Assembly: GCF_024139115.2 (NCBI RefSeq)
Contig: NC_085140.1
Location: 420,930,283 to 420,994,282, forward strand
Direction: 5' to 3'
Source of the DNA: Armigeres subalbatus
Lineage: Eukaryota; Arthropoda; Insecta; Diptera; Culicidae
DNA: 64,000 bases
Part shown: positions 46,701 through 57,012 of the stretch, piece by piece
Position numbering within the stretch: position 1 is the first letter of the stretch
Layout: each line of letters begins with the position of its first letter
Made by a program: the position numbers and the translations under genes
The notes under the pieces: model-generated
Seen by the model: the letters and a program-made list of their open reading frames with translations, nothing else
Told to the model about the DNA's origin: nothing
Databases searched by the model: none

Positions 46701-46979
46701 TACGTTTACTGAAATCTCGTTAAAAATTTGAACATGATCGACGAGAATTGGTATTTCATATTGATTGCAAATATTCGGCAATAAAATTTGCCATAGTAAC
46801 CGGTAAACTTACTTCTTGACTGAATTTCGGTAAAGCTCAACTGTCAAAAAATACTTTGCTATTCGAGTCAACAAAAAAAGTTTTGAGAAAATGCAACTGG
46901 AATATTTTAATGTAAGTATACGTAAATATATTAAAATAATCACTATTGATAAGAAAATTATTTTGAGCTTTTTTAGTGG
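43780..46979. other. Long AT-rich stretch without a gene
   Basis: Sequence rich in TTAATCAT and AATTATT words (especially 43850-44750), with only short frames and no convincing splice-bounded exon. 46680-46860 has CGGTAAACTTAC and ATTTCGGTAAAGCTC words, also seen in altered form at 49140-49310, which hints at an unclassified repeat. Confidence 0.4.
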
Positions 46980-47130
46980 AATGTTTTCACCTGTTATAAG
47001 ACGAGTTTATACAATCCCATTGAATTCCACCACTTAATTGTATCTTGACAGATACGTATTTCGACCTTAAAAGTAAGGCCGTCTTCAGTGTCTCGTACTT
47101 GACTCGACTTGAAGAAAATGATCGCAGCTT
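46980..47130 (-). mobile_element. Penelope-like terminal segment with hammerhead-like core
   Basis: On the minus strand CTGAAGA (47088-47082) is followed by one base, a 6-bp helix GGCCTT/AAGGTC, then GAAA (47062-47059). The same layout lies in the foldback at 48637-48973. A GTATC-TGTCAA-GATAC hairpin follows. The assignment to Penelope-like elements rests on my recollection of their conserved terminal GAAACGTC-type motif and is inferred. No RT is present. Confidence 0.45.
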
Positions 47131-47278
47131 ACACTATTTATACTATGCGTAGGTATAATAATTTATCTAGGTACTTATCTTACTACGGTGCTTATTTCTA
47201 CTCGCTTGATGCGCTTAATGCTTAGGTATAAACTTGAAAAGCCAGGAGCTACCATTTCCTTGATCTTTATTCAACAAC

Positions 47279-47327
47279 CGCGTTTGTACCTGTCGGTTTT
47301 GGAAATCTACCGACAGGTACAAACGCG
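47279..47327. repeat. Perfect 19-bp hairpin
   Basis: CGCGTTTGTACCTGTCGGT and its exact complement are separated by an 11-nt loop TTTGGAAATCT. It is just upstream of the left target duplication of the deleted LINE. Confidence 0.9.
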
Positions 47328-47406
47328 TAGAACCAAATCAAGCCGTACCCGTAATATGGAATTGGGAGAAGACGACTACAAGTATTCCGCGTCTACTCGA
47401 TTTGAT

Positions 47407-48460
47407 TATTATTATTTATTCAGACTAAGGCCGAAGTGGCCTGTGCGGTATATAAGAGTCTTCTCCATTCGGCTCGGTCCATGGCTACACGTCGCCAACC
47501 ACGCAGTCTACGGAGGGTCCGCAAGTCATCTTCCACCTGATCGATCCACCTTGCCCGCTGCGCACCTCGCCTTCTTGTGCCCGTCGGATCGTTGTCGAGA
47601 ACCATTTTCACCGGGTTACTGTCCGACATTCTGGCTACGTGCCCGGCCCATCGCAGTCGTCCGATTTTCGCGGTGTGAACGATGGATGGTTCTCCCAACA
47701 GCTGATGCAATTCGTGGTTCATTCGCCTCCTCCACGTACCGTCCGCCATCTGCACCCCACCATAGATGGTACGCAGCACTTTCCTTTCGAAAACTCCAAG
47801 TGCGCGAGCATCGTCCAGGTCTCGTGTCCGTAGAGGACTACCGGTCTAATTAGCGTTTTGTAGATTGTCAGTTTGGTACGGCGGCGAACTCTATTCGATC
47901 GGAGCGTCTTGCGGAGTCCAAAGTACGTACGATTTCCAGCCACTATGCGTCTCCGAATTTCTCTGCTGGTGTCATTTTCGGCAGTCACCAGTGAGCCCAA
48001 GTACACAAATTCTTCTACCACCTCGATTTCGTCACCACCAATGCAAACTCGCGGTGGGTGGCTCACATTGTCTTCTCTTGAATCTCTGCCTATCATGTAC
48101 TTCGTCTTCCTAGGTCTTTGCCGATTATATCGAGTCGCATTATCTCTTATATTGTTCGTAATGATTGGTTTTCTAGGCGGCTTATTGGGCCTGCGCAAAC
48201 CTCCTGTCTCGTCGGAGGGCCGTCGTGTCAGGGCTGTTTAGCGTCCCACCTAACACCAGGACTTGGGCTTGTGCGCTTTGAGCGGCACACGGTCGCTTTG
48301 GTGGGGCCTACTTGCGGATACATGCAGCTTTTTATAGAGGTTTAACAGGGCCCACTGTCAAACCCCACCACATCCTAGGCAAGCCCCACAACTCGCAGAT
48401 GGCCTGGGGAGGGATCGTCAAGCCCTTGGACATAGTCCCTGCTGCCCGAATTTGCTACTG
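47407..48460 (-). mobile_element. Internally deleted RTE-like LINE copy
   Basis: It keeps the 5' leader of the 9-12.6 kb LINE (48250-48447) and the 3' RT tail and tandem end (47407-48105), while endonuclease and RT core are missing. A stretch at 48106-48250 joins them and matches neither. An exact 14-bp direct repeat CTACTCGATTTGAT flanks the insertion (47393-47406, 48461-48474), so this copy was inserted already deleted or was shortened afterwards without damaging its ends. Confidence 0.88.
47420..48198 (-). pseudogene. LINE C-terminal remnant in the deleted copy
   Basis: Frames 48198-47719 and 47779-47420 encode EEFVYLGSLVTAENDTS, RKTLRSNRVRR, YGHETWTM, then MLRTIYGGVQMADGTWRR and RLRWAGHVARMSDS. 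About 15 bases are missing between the two, near 47805, compared with the 9-kb copy, which causes the frame change. No catalytic residues remain. Confidence 0.8.
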
Positions 48461-48636
48461 CTACTCGATTTGATAGTGCCCACCCAACTGAAGATTAGGA
48501 GAAGGACATATAAGCTTTTTCACCTTTTTCAATCCGAACAGAATACCCCGTTAATAAGACGTCTTTTTTGCGAGATATGGCGTCCTTTTCGTCCTTTCCT
48601 TTCCTGCTGAAAATAGTGAATAATATTAACAATACC

Positions 48637-48973
48637 ATTTTTTTGGGAAACGACTGTGGGGTTTAATCATAGATCATTAATTAACGGCTACGCAGTCTCA
48701 TATGATTAAAACGAGTTTTTATTCGTCCGACGTTTCGACACGGGATTAGTGTCTTCTTCAGGGGAAGCAGTTTTTAGTGAAATGGAAAGTGATTCCGAGA
48801 CTATGTACCGACACCATAATAACCAGACAGTTAAAGTTAGACAAAACATAAGACAAAAAACGAACAAATCATTCTTCCCCTGAAGAAGACACTAATCCCG
48901 TGTCGAAACGTCGGACGAATAAAAACTCGTTTTAATCATATGAGACTGCGTAGCCGTTAATTAATGATCTATG
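48637..48973. mobile_element. Penelope-like foldback, 337 bp
   Basis: Arms at about 48664-48776 and 48875-48973 are almost exact inverses around a 98-bp unique centre. A 12-bp direct repeat ATTAACAATACC flanks the unit (48625-48636, 48974-48985). On the right arm CTGAAGA (48880-48886), one base, a GACAC/GTGTC helix and GAAA (48905-48908) form a hammerhead-like core, then ACGTCGG. The left arm carries it on the other strand. Two diverging copies joined head to head fit a Penelope-like insertion; this is inferred. Confidence 0.75.
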
Positions 48974-48985
48974 ATTAACAATACC

Positions 48986-49499
48986 GTTGTGGTAAAAAAA
49001 ATATTGACCTACGAAATTTGCTCTCCCCTCGCTGTATAAAATGATCAAAATACATTAATTTATTAAACTCCCAATGTGTTTGCATTCGAATTTATTTACA
49101 TTGAAGAACAATAAAAATAAGTAAACATTATACTGAGCTCTTCGGGAAAGTATTACCGAATAGATCGGTAAACATTTACGAACAGGTAGGCAAATTTTGA
49201 CAGCTGAGAATTTCATATAGATTACGACCAGTCGGTAATTTGAACTTTCACCGAGATCTCAGCTGTTGGATTCTCGGCAATTTGTTTTGACGGCTTCGGC
49301 GAAATAAATTAAGTGTGTACGTATCACAATCATCTCATACTAAAAGCTACAAAGTTTATCATAAATACTTGGATAAAAAAGGCATTCTTACATGGCCATA
49401 TCAGCCATGTTGTGTGTTAATGTTTAATTGAGCAAAAGTTTTACTAATAAATACAGACTTGAGGAACTGAAATCCAATCACATTTGATAAAACCCATGA
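48986..49499. other. No gene seen
   Basis: AT-rich DNA. 49140-49310 contains TTACCGAATAGATCGGTAA and CACCGAGATCTCAGCTGTTG words related to those at 46680-46860 and 7530-7570. Confidence 0.35.
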
Positions 49500-49510
49500 G
49501 TTAGGCAATT

Positions 49511-49798
49511 GGGGCTTTCTTAGCCATGTGCTAAAATGTGCGGCTACAAAGCAAGAAGGTGGCCGGATTCGATACTCGATCCGGTGTAGGAATTTTTCGG
49601 GTTGGAAATTTTCTCAACTTCCCTGGGCATAAAAGCATCATCGTGTTAGCCTCATGATATGAATGCAACACGAATGCAAAAATGGTAACTTTGCTTAGAA
49701 ACCACGCAGTTTATAACTGTGGAAATAATAAGAGAACACCAAGCTGCAAGGTGGCAATCTTCCAGTGTGGGATATAATGTCAATAAGAAGAAATTGAG
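49511..49798 (+). mobile_element. tRNA-derived SINE, copy 2, with target duplication
   Basis: It shares with copy 1 the leader GGGGC-TTAGCC, the body GGGCATAAAAGCATCATCG and AACTGTGGAA, and ends in AATAAGAAGAAATTGAG. An exact 11-bp duplication GTTAGGCAATT flanks it (49500-49510, 49799-49809). The A box is mutated and the B box reads GGATTCGATACTC, so transcription is probably lost. Confidence 0.9.
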
Positions 49799-49809
49799 GT
49801 TAGGCAATT

Positions 49810-50608
49810 AATGTTCAACCAGCAACATTTTACATTCCTCTTGGCTTGAACGTCCCTAATTTTTCTTACAAACTTGCGACTAGGATTATGAAGCCACGTT
49901 TCATTTTTTTTTTTCAAGAATTCTTTTACTAGGGGTCACTAGAGACCCCCAAACCTCAGTTAATTTTTAGTTCATCCTGATGCGCGATCCAGTGTTGCGC
50001 AGTGTAATAAAGGTAATTGAAATATTCGCTCAAAAATTTTACCTCAACTGCGCCTTTTTCACCATGTTCCCCAATGTATTCCCCAAATGACCAGTGACCA
50101 TTAGCAATGCGCCTCTGAAACAACGCAAATCAAGCGTTGCGTGATTATTTATTCTATTGTCAGTGCGTCGTTTGGTCACACCATCGTCGATGAATAACAG
50201 TTACATTCTCACGTCACTTTGGGGCGCGATGTAGAACTGGAGAATCGATGTCGCTAATCGTGTTGCTACACTCACCTCTAGCCGGATGGGTAATTGTTAT
50301 AGGTATAAAGAAGAGTTGTCAGTCGTGAGACAGGTTTTGCATATTGGTCATTGGTTGAATATTGAATCGTATATCAGTCAAAAAAAAATCTGGATGATAT
50401 TAATAGATCAGCACTAATTTTTTTTTAGTGGAACATTTTTATTCATAATAGGTATTACTAATTTTTCAATGCGTTTTGCTTTTTATCTGCAAGCTTTTTC
50501 TTATTATATCGTTTCGTTCACCATGCTTTTTCTTGCTTGATAGTTTTTCCGCTTTGGAATATTATTTCGTAAAAGTCTTATATTTTTAGCCCGAATTTCA
50601 ATCCCTTG
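49810..50608. other. No gene seen
   Basis: Ordinary AT-rich DNA between two insertions. A slightly GC-richer section at 50090-50300 shows no gene. Confidence 0.35.
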
Positions 50609-50618
50609 GTATTTACAC

Positions 50619-50968
50619 AATATTTGAGGTTATGGCTTTCAATCTTCTTATGCTCAAAAACGGGTTTTACGTTTTTATCCGACGTTTCGGTTACATATAT
50701 TGTACCTTTATCAAGGAGTTAACTAAGTCCCGTTTTATTGTTACATTGTCTTAGTATAGAACGTTTTGTCACAAATTTATGTATAATCGCCCCCTCTATT
50801 TTTCGGTAGGGACTGCGAAATTTGAATTTATCCGAATCATTAACTCCAATAGGTACAATAAGGTACAATATATGTAACCGAAACGTCGGATAAAAACGTA
50901 AAACCCGTTTTTGAGCATAAGAAGCCATAACCTCAAATATCACCATCATAGTCGATCTCTCCTAGAAA
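50619..50968. mobile_element. Penelope-like foldback, 350 bp
   Basis: Arms at about 50620-50722 and 50840-50940 are inverses around a 117-bp centre, with an 11-bp direct repeat GGTATTTACAC outside (50609-50618 with one base added, and 50969-50979). Both arms contain TAACCGAAACGTCGGATAAA, the same GAAACGTCGG core as the 48.6-kb unit, although the CTGAAGA word is altered to CTTGATAAA. The arms otherwise differ in sequence from the 48.6-kb unit, so they are separate families with a common architecture. Confidence 0.75.
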
Positions 50969-50989
50969 GGTATTTACACCTCAAAGCCA

Positions 50990-52450
50990 TTTTTTCAGTT
51001 ATTTTCACTGGATTTTTTTTCAGTTTGCAATTTTTCCTAAAGAATGCTTATCTCAAAAGAGAGGGGCTGTACTAAGAAAAAAAACCGAAAGGCGACTCAG
51101 AACTCGGCTCTCCTGATACGCATAATTCAAGCGGGTCTGGATTGGTTAATAATCACTTGTTTGTTTTTTTTTTGCATATTTTAAAAATAGAAAAAAATCG
51201 AAACGATGTTTGTTTTTTTTTTTAATATTCGCTCTTAACACACAAATGTATGGTTGTCTTCGAGTTGGTTTTAGTGCAAGTTCATAAAGTTCAACAATTC
51301 CTTTCATAATAGATTTCACTCCGGTCAATAATTTCAAGTGTTGATAAGCTTTTAAGTAAACATACATATTCTAATTCATTCACCAGTCCGGAATATCGTC
51401 AAGCATCTCCCACGAGTTTGCCCAATTGAAACGGGGTCCCCTGATTGGATATCACTCGAAAGCCATTAACCGAGCGCATTAACCGACAACCATATGGTTA
51501 ACTTTACGACACAATTAATGTTTGTCCCAGTCAGCAATATCCCCGGATGGTCATTGATTCCCTCTTCAGGTTCGTCGGTTTCTACCGCAATCGCCGATTA
51601 ATTCAAAGTGATAAACATTAACTCGCACACACGATTTCGGTTCATCAGGAATTCAAACCCGTGAGTGTAGTGAGAACTTGACGTCATTCGAGCAAATAAT
51701 GTTTGTTTTCTCTGCGCAAACGCACGAGAGTTTTTCGCCCGATCGCACATTTAAGTCTCCGGGAAAAAGTCGGTGTTTGTGCACCGCCCGGATTCGGTGT
51801 GTTGTTCTGCCCGCCTGTAGAAGATCATCAAAAATGTTGACTGAGGTGATGATCTCAAAAGGGCATTGGACGCGTGCTGGTGGCCGTGCCCCATTAGCCT
51901 AATCCGCTAGCGGGCAGCTGAGGTTAAAATTAAATTTTATTATCTTCTGATTACGCAAGGCATTATTTGGGATTTCAGTCTCAACCTTAGCTGTGAAACG
52001 CAACTTTTTCCAGGAGGCAATGATTCTTATTTTTATTACTGGCTAAGGGCCAATGACTTTACATCCGCCTAAGATTTATCTTTCCATAGAATAAGAAACA
52101 TTCGGAAACTTCTTTTCTACAGTTCTTCACTAAGGTTCCACCAAATTCATAAGCTTAATAACTCAATAACTTAAATAATAGAATTTGTGCTTTTACTGTC
52201 CTCTATTCCAGAAATAACACTGAGTATTTTATCATTACTCTTGATTTGTGCTAATTCTATTGTAATTTGACATGTATGTGGGAATTAATAGGGAAATAAT
52301 CATTTTCGCAAAACAACAATCCGTGAGGTCACTGTTTTGAGTCAGTTTGTGCTCATCATCAGACAACGAATGTTAGAGAAATATTTGAATGCCACAGGTA
52401 TTTCAATCAGATGAAAATATTTTTTTTTGTTTTGGAAATTTCAAATCTTG
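50990..52450. other. No confident gene
   Basis: Mostly AT-rich. A GC-richer patch at 51400-51910 contains a 74-codon frame without domains. It might be regulatory or a non-coding exon, but no convincing splice signals were found. Confidence 0.35.
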
Positions 52451-52454
52451 ATCA

Positions 52455-52657
52455 TCTGTATATATAACAGGATGGCATTATCAATCAATTAAAGGAAAAA
52501 CTAATCTGTTTTCCTTCCAGATTATTACCAAACTGCAAAAAAATTAAAAATCATTTTGTAGAACTAATTTTTTTTTCTAGATAAATTGTGTAACGCAACA
52601 AATTGTATCAGAAAATTGATCAATTTTTAGCGAGACAAAGTTTGCCGGGTCAGCTAG
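52455..52657 (+). mobile_element. Helitron-like non-autonomous element
   Basis: It begins TCTGTATATATAACAGG after an A and ends GTTTGCCGGGTCAGCTAG before a T. That is the A|TC...CTAG|T arrangement of Helitrons, with no target duplication. The end sequence resembles a widespread insect Helitron family. About 203 bp, non-coding. Confidence 0.6.
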
Positions 52658-52779
52658 TTATATAATAATTATTTTTTTACTGAATTTTAGCTGTATAGCT
52701 AAGACATTACCGCCTCGTAGCATCGTTCACAATTATCAACTACGAAGTTTCTAAGCGAAGAACTATTTATGCATGCATA

Positions 52780-52916
52780 TGGATAACAACAGTCTCGTAC
52801 CTTGTGAAGTAGATAAAATTTCCCACCGCAAATTTTCTAGACCAGATTGAGGGTCCAGTCCTGCCACCTTCCGCTTGATAGCCGTGATTCTTACCGCTGA
52901 GCTACAAAAGGATCCA
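52780..52916 (-). mobile_element. tRNA-derived SINE, copy 3, truncated
   Basis: On the minus strand an intact A box TAGCTCAGCGG lies at 52904-52894, a damaged B box GGACTGGACCC follows about 40 bases later, then a body with TCTAGAAAATTTGCGG and GGGAAATTTTATCTACTTC that parallels copy 1. The 3' part is missing. Confidence 0.65.
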
Positions 52917-52919
52917 ATG

Positions 52920-53750
52920 TAGCAGCTACGTGATACTAAGCCACATTTATATTTCAATTACATATGCTTATATTTCCTATTCAGACTCGTTCAGCAAAGT
53001 GAATAATAATAAGGTGTGAACTATGATTAGAGGTAGACTGTACGCAAATAAAGTCTAAAAATCCCCTACAGATGATTCATGTATAATTGTGTCGAAAGAA
53101 ATTGTTTATGAGAAAAACTGAATGTTTGCTGCCACAGATATCACACAATGATGTGAAGACAGTAGTGGAATCAATCCTATACACAATTTGGAAAGCTTAC
53201 ACACAACAGTCTTCAGCAGCCAAAATACGTCCCCACGCCATCAACGATATTGATACGAAATTTTGAACAGGCAGCCCTGACTTTGTACCGTTAAATGCGC
53301 AAAAACGATCAATAAATTTTTTTAGAAAAACGATCCACAAATAACATCTGAATGTTCTATAAAACGCTACCATAAATCCATAATGAATAATTTCAAGATC
53401 CAAACCTATGCTAAAACTCAGCCATTTAAAGGAAAATATGTAACGTTAGACACATGACACAATGTATAGATCATCATTACCACTAAAATTGCACAAATTT
53501 GAAGTTTTATGGATCAAAATATAGTTTTTATGGATCATTTTTCTAAGATTTATGGATCATTTGTCCTACGTTCGTGGGAAAATAGCAAGAATGTTATTGT
53601 TTTACTTGATTTTGTCTAACGGAACATATTTTCCTTTTAATCGCCAAATTTTAGCTTAGTTTTGGATCTTGAAATTATTCTTTATGGGGGTTCCCAAACT
53701 ATTCTCTAGACTTTTGGTATCGTTTTACTAAAAAATCTGGTGTTATTTAC
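52920..53750. other. No gene seen
   Basis: AT-rich sequence. The words TTATGGATCA and CTTGAAATTATT recur at 53385, 53510-53560 and 53668, suggesting a decayed short repeat. Confidence 0.35.
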
Positions 53751-53762
53751 GGATAGTTTTTC

Positions 53763-54880
53763 ATGTTTTTTATGGAACATTCTTTATTACTTTATTTAAA
53801 CACAAGAGGACTGCTAACCAAATTGGACGACGTTTATCTCGCTGCACTCGATGGCGAATACGATGTGTATGTGTTCACTGAGACCTGGCTGGACGAGAGG
53901 ATTAATTCCGTTCAAATGTTTGGTACCTCCTTCAGTGTGTACCGAGTCGATCGAAACAGTTCTAACTGTTGATGTTTGCAGACGATCTCAAATTATACAT
54001 CGTTATTCGAAACCTGGCGGACTGCCAAGAATTGCAGAAGCTCCTGGATTTATTCAAATGTTGGTGTGAGCGTAATATGATGCTCCTGGCTGTTTCAAAG
54101 TGTTACGTAATAAGCTTTCATCGCACTGCCGAAACCGTGGTTTTCGATTATAGTATCGCAGGAACAACTTTACAACGTGTGGATCATGTTAAAGATCTAG
54201 GCGTCGTGTTGGATGACAGGCTAACTTTCAGACGCCATTTTTCAACTACGATCGACAAAGCGAATCGCCAGCTTGGTTTTATTTTTAAAATCTCAAATGA
54301 ATTCCGCGATCCTTTATGCTACAAAGCCTTGTACTGCTCATTGGTACGCTCTCAACTCGAATTTGCTTCTGCTGTCTGGAATCCATATCAAGCTGTTTGG
54401 ACTGCTCGGTTCGAAGCTGTGGAACGCAAGTTCGTACGATATGCCCTGCGCCATCTCCCATGGACGGACCCGCTGAATTTACCACCGTATGCTGATCGCT
54501 GTAGTCTGCTGGGGCTAGATGCTCTTGATAAGCGGAGAAACGTGGCGCAAGCCGTTTTCATCGCCAAACTTCTATTATCCGAGTACGACGTGCCAGATTT
54601 GTTGGAAAAAAATCCATTGTATGCACCCTCACGATCCCTTCGACCTCGAGATTTGCTCTTTGAAGAAAGGCATAACACTAATTATGCTGCCAATAGCTGC
54701 TTTGTCGCTATGATCCGCCATTTCAACGAGGTGTCGGACCAATTCGACTTCAACATCAGTTCATCCGCGTTTCGTCAACGGCTAAACAGATTTTTTATCA
54801 ACTGACCTTTAGTTTTAAGTTTTCATGTAGACGACACAGTCAGATGAAATAAGCAAAATAAATAAATAAATAAATAAATT
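53763..54880 (+). mobile_element. LINE with internal deletion fusing endonuclease start to RT end
   Basis: The 5' part (53790-53970) encodes LYLNTRGLLTKLDDVY and YDVYVFTETWLDERI, the first endonuclease blocks. The frame changes at 53970, where the RT palm motif FADDLKLY starts and the C-terminal half follows. The 3' end is a tail of AAAT units (54856-54880). About 2 kb is missing between the two. The sequence is of the CR1/jockey type common in insects; the clade is inferred. No target duplication was certain. Confidence 0.8.
53969..54805 (+). pseudogene. LINE reverse transcriptase, C-terminal half
   Basis: The 278-codon frame carries FADDLKLY at its start, then VDHVKDLGVVLDDRLTFRRH, RSQLEFASAVWNPY, FVRYALRHLPWTD, RCSLLGLDALDKRRN and a typical C-terminus. 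The frame is entirely open. All sequence N-terminal to the catalytic aspartates is missing, so it cannot polymerise. The ATG is internal to the original protein. Confidence 0.85.
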
Positions 54881-56719
54881 ACTTATATACAAAAGTATGT
54901 TTTGTCTTTTGAAGACATAGGGTAGAATACGGCATTGGCAGGGTGCGACAGTTGTTGGCACCCTCAACAATATTTGCGTTTTCCAGCAAACATACACTAT
55001 TTATGAACATAATCTTGATTCAATCACACAATTTCAAGTCTAGGCTTTCATTTGAATAAGTTGTTTGTGTAAAAGTAGCAAGATTTGATGTGCTAATCAC
55101 CGAAACAAATTTGCACCTACGAAATTCTTGCCATTATTGTATTGCCAAAGAAAGCAGCGCACGAAAAGCAAACTGTTACTTACCTTTTTTGGATCGCCTG
55201 TTCTCCTCTTAATTGCGTATGACATGACAAATTAAGTACGTAAACTACTTTTTACACTTTATCACCACTTGATTATCACCACAAAGAGCAAATTTAAGCA
55301 ATATTTGCTCTATGTTTCACTAAATAAAATCGGGACTGTTCGTTTTCTTTGACAGCAGCACACTTCGGAATAGAGCGAGAGAATGTGTTTGTGAGCATAT
55401 CAAACACACGCTAAGGAGATACCACGCACAATTCTATGTGAGTAGATTTTAGCAAAAATACAAAGAAAATATCCGGCGATGGCATTTACTTAAAAAAGTG
55501 TTAAAATACAAATGCTTCATATTTTTTACGCAAACCATGCATTATATCAAAAGTGATAGTAACACCGTAGTATTTTAACCCTTATGTGGCTGACAGGACC
55601 GTTTTCCTTTTGCAACTTCAATACTTTCCAAGCTCATCAAAAAAATCATAACCATTCCCGTTCCTACATAGCGCATTTCAACCATAAATAATTGCCTACT
55701 TTTAGGGTATTATCTATTATTCAACTGTGAAACGTAGTGTAAGAATGGGGTGGCTCCAGCGTCTGGATAGGACAGTGCTGCCCATTATTCAACATATGAA
55801 GACTTACTTACTTATATTCTACTATTGTTAAGGTGAAGCGTGGTGACACTCAAATTGCTATGTGATTGTGTCATAAAAATCATCAACCATGGATTTGTAG
55901 TGGTGGAAACTTCCAATACCAATTCAGTAAGCATACACGTGGGATTTATTTTTTGTTAACATCCGACAACAGTAAACATTGCACGCATTCGGAAGAATTC
56001 AGCTCAATTTATGAGCAGTATTAATCAATACAGACTAAGCATAGGTTTAACTGATGGAATTTGTCAGAAAAGCATCAGTTTTTCATTGGTTTAGGTGAAT
56101 ATTTATGAATTATGTTTCCACGATGCTGGCTGTTTATGTTTACATCCTCAACCGTTGTTGCCAGCTGCAGCTCAAACGCACCAATAACAAGATCATTTTT
56201 TCATCGATTTTTCAATTTTCACAATGCACCCCAAAACAGAATCAATAAGATATTATTATTGCATCAGTACATAATGCGTTAGGAAAAGATTGATTAATTA
56301 AATCGATATTTTACATGTTTTCGCTATGATTTCACAATAGTTCATGTCGACATCACTGTCTGCTGCTGATTAATGATTGCTTGCATACGACGCTACCGAC
56401 AACGTGCAGAGTGTTGAAACCGGCGTCGTCGTTGGCATAGTGCGTTACTGGGGGAATTTTTTCACTTTGTTCACTTGCTTATATATCTTCCCTAAATTAG
56501 CGCTATGTGATAATATCATCATACCGCCGCATAGATTGAACTTAGAACTAAGTCCAGATTTACTTTTTTAGTGAGAAGATGGTCAGGTATGTAGGTAATG
56601 TATGAATTAAATTTATCTGTGCATATCGGGGTGGGTGGGGTGGTTGATTGTTTGACTGTGTTGGTAAGCCGCAAGGCAGCCATTCTGAATGACATGTCAT
56701 GAAGCCTTAATATACTATA
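54881..56719. other. No gene seen
   Basis: AT-rich DNA. GGGTAGAATACGGCATTGGCAGG at 54921 looks like the end of a MITE of the 38490 kind, but no opposite end was found. The frames at 56377-56571 and elsewhere have no domains. Confidence 0.35.
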
Positions 56720-57012
56720 CTACCAGAACCGACGAGCTTCGTTTCACCTAAAATTGATTAATTATATATTTTTTACATTATTTAAAAGAAGTATTCGAAA
56801 TATGCAAATTTGGATTCCATTTTTTAGATTAATTTTCGATTACAGCAGAAATTTGTACTTTATTTGTATGGGAGTCCCCCCTCCAGAAGATGAGGGGTCT
56901 AATACCATCATAAGAATCTTTATCGTTCCCAAAAACCTGTACATACAAATGTTCATGCCGTTTCGTGATCTATAAGGGCAGACAGACAAAAATTAATTCT
57001 TATGTGTATAGA
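56720..57012 (-). mobile_element. Helitron-like element on the minus strand
   Basis: On the minus strand it starts TCTATACACATAAGAATTAA after an A, passes GTCTGTCTGCCC, and ends AAGCTCGTCGGTTCTGGTAG before a T. The end resembles the 52455 copy (AAGTTTGCCGGGTCAGCTAG). It is about 293 bp and non-coding; the last four bases are GTAG where CTAG or CTRR is expected. Confidence 0.5.

Noticed and set aside
48880..48925. Fully canonical hammerhead ribozyme
   Set aside because: One extra base separates CTGAAGA from helix II and no UH cleavage site pairs with the last A of GAAA. Reported only as hammerhead-like.
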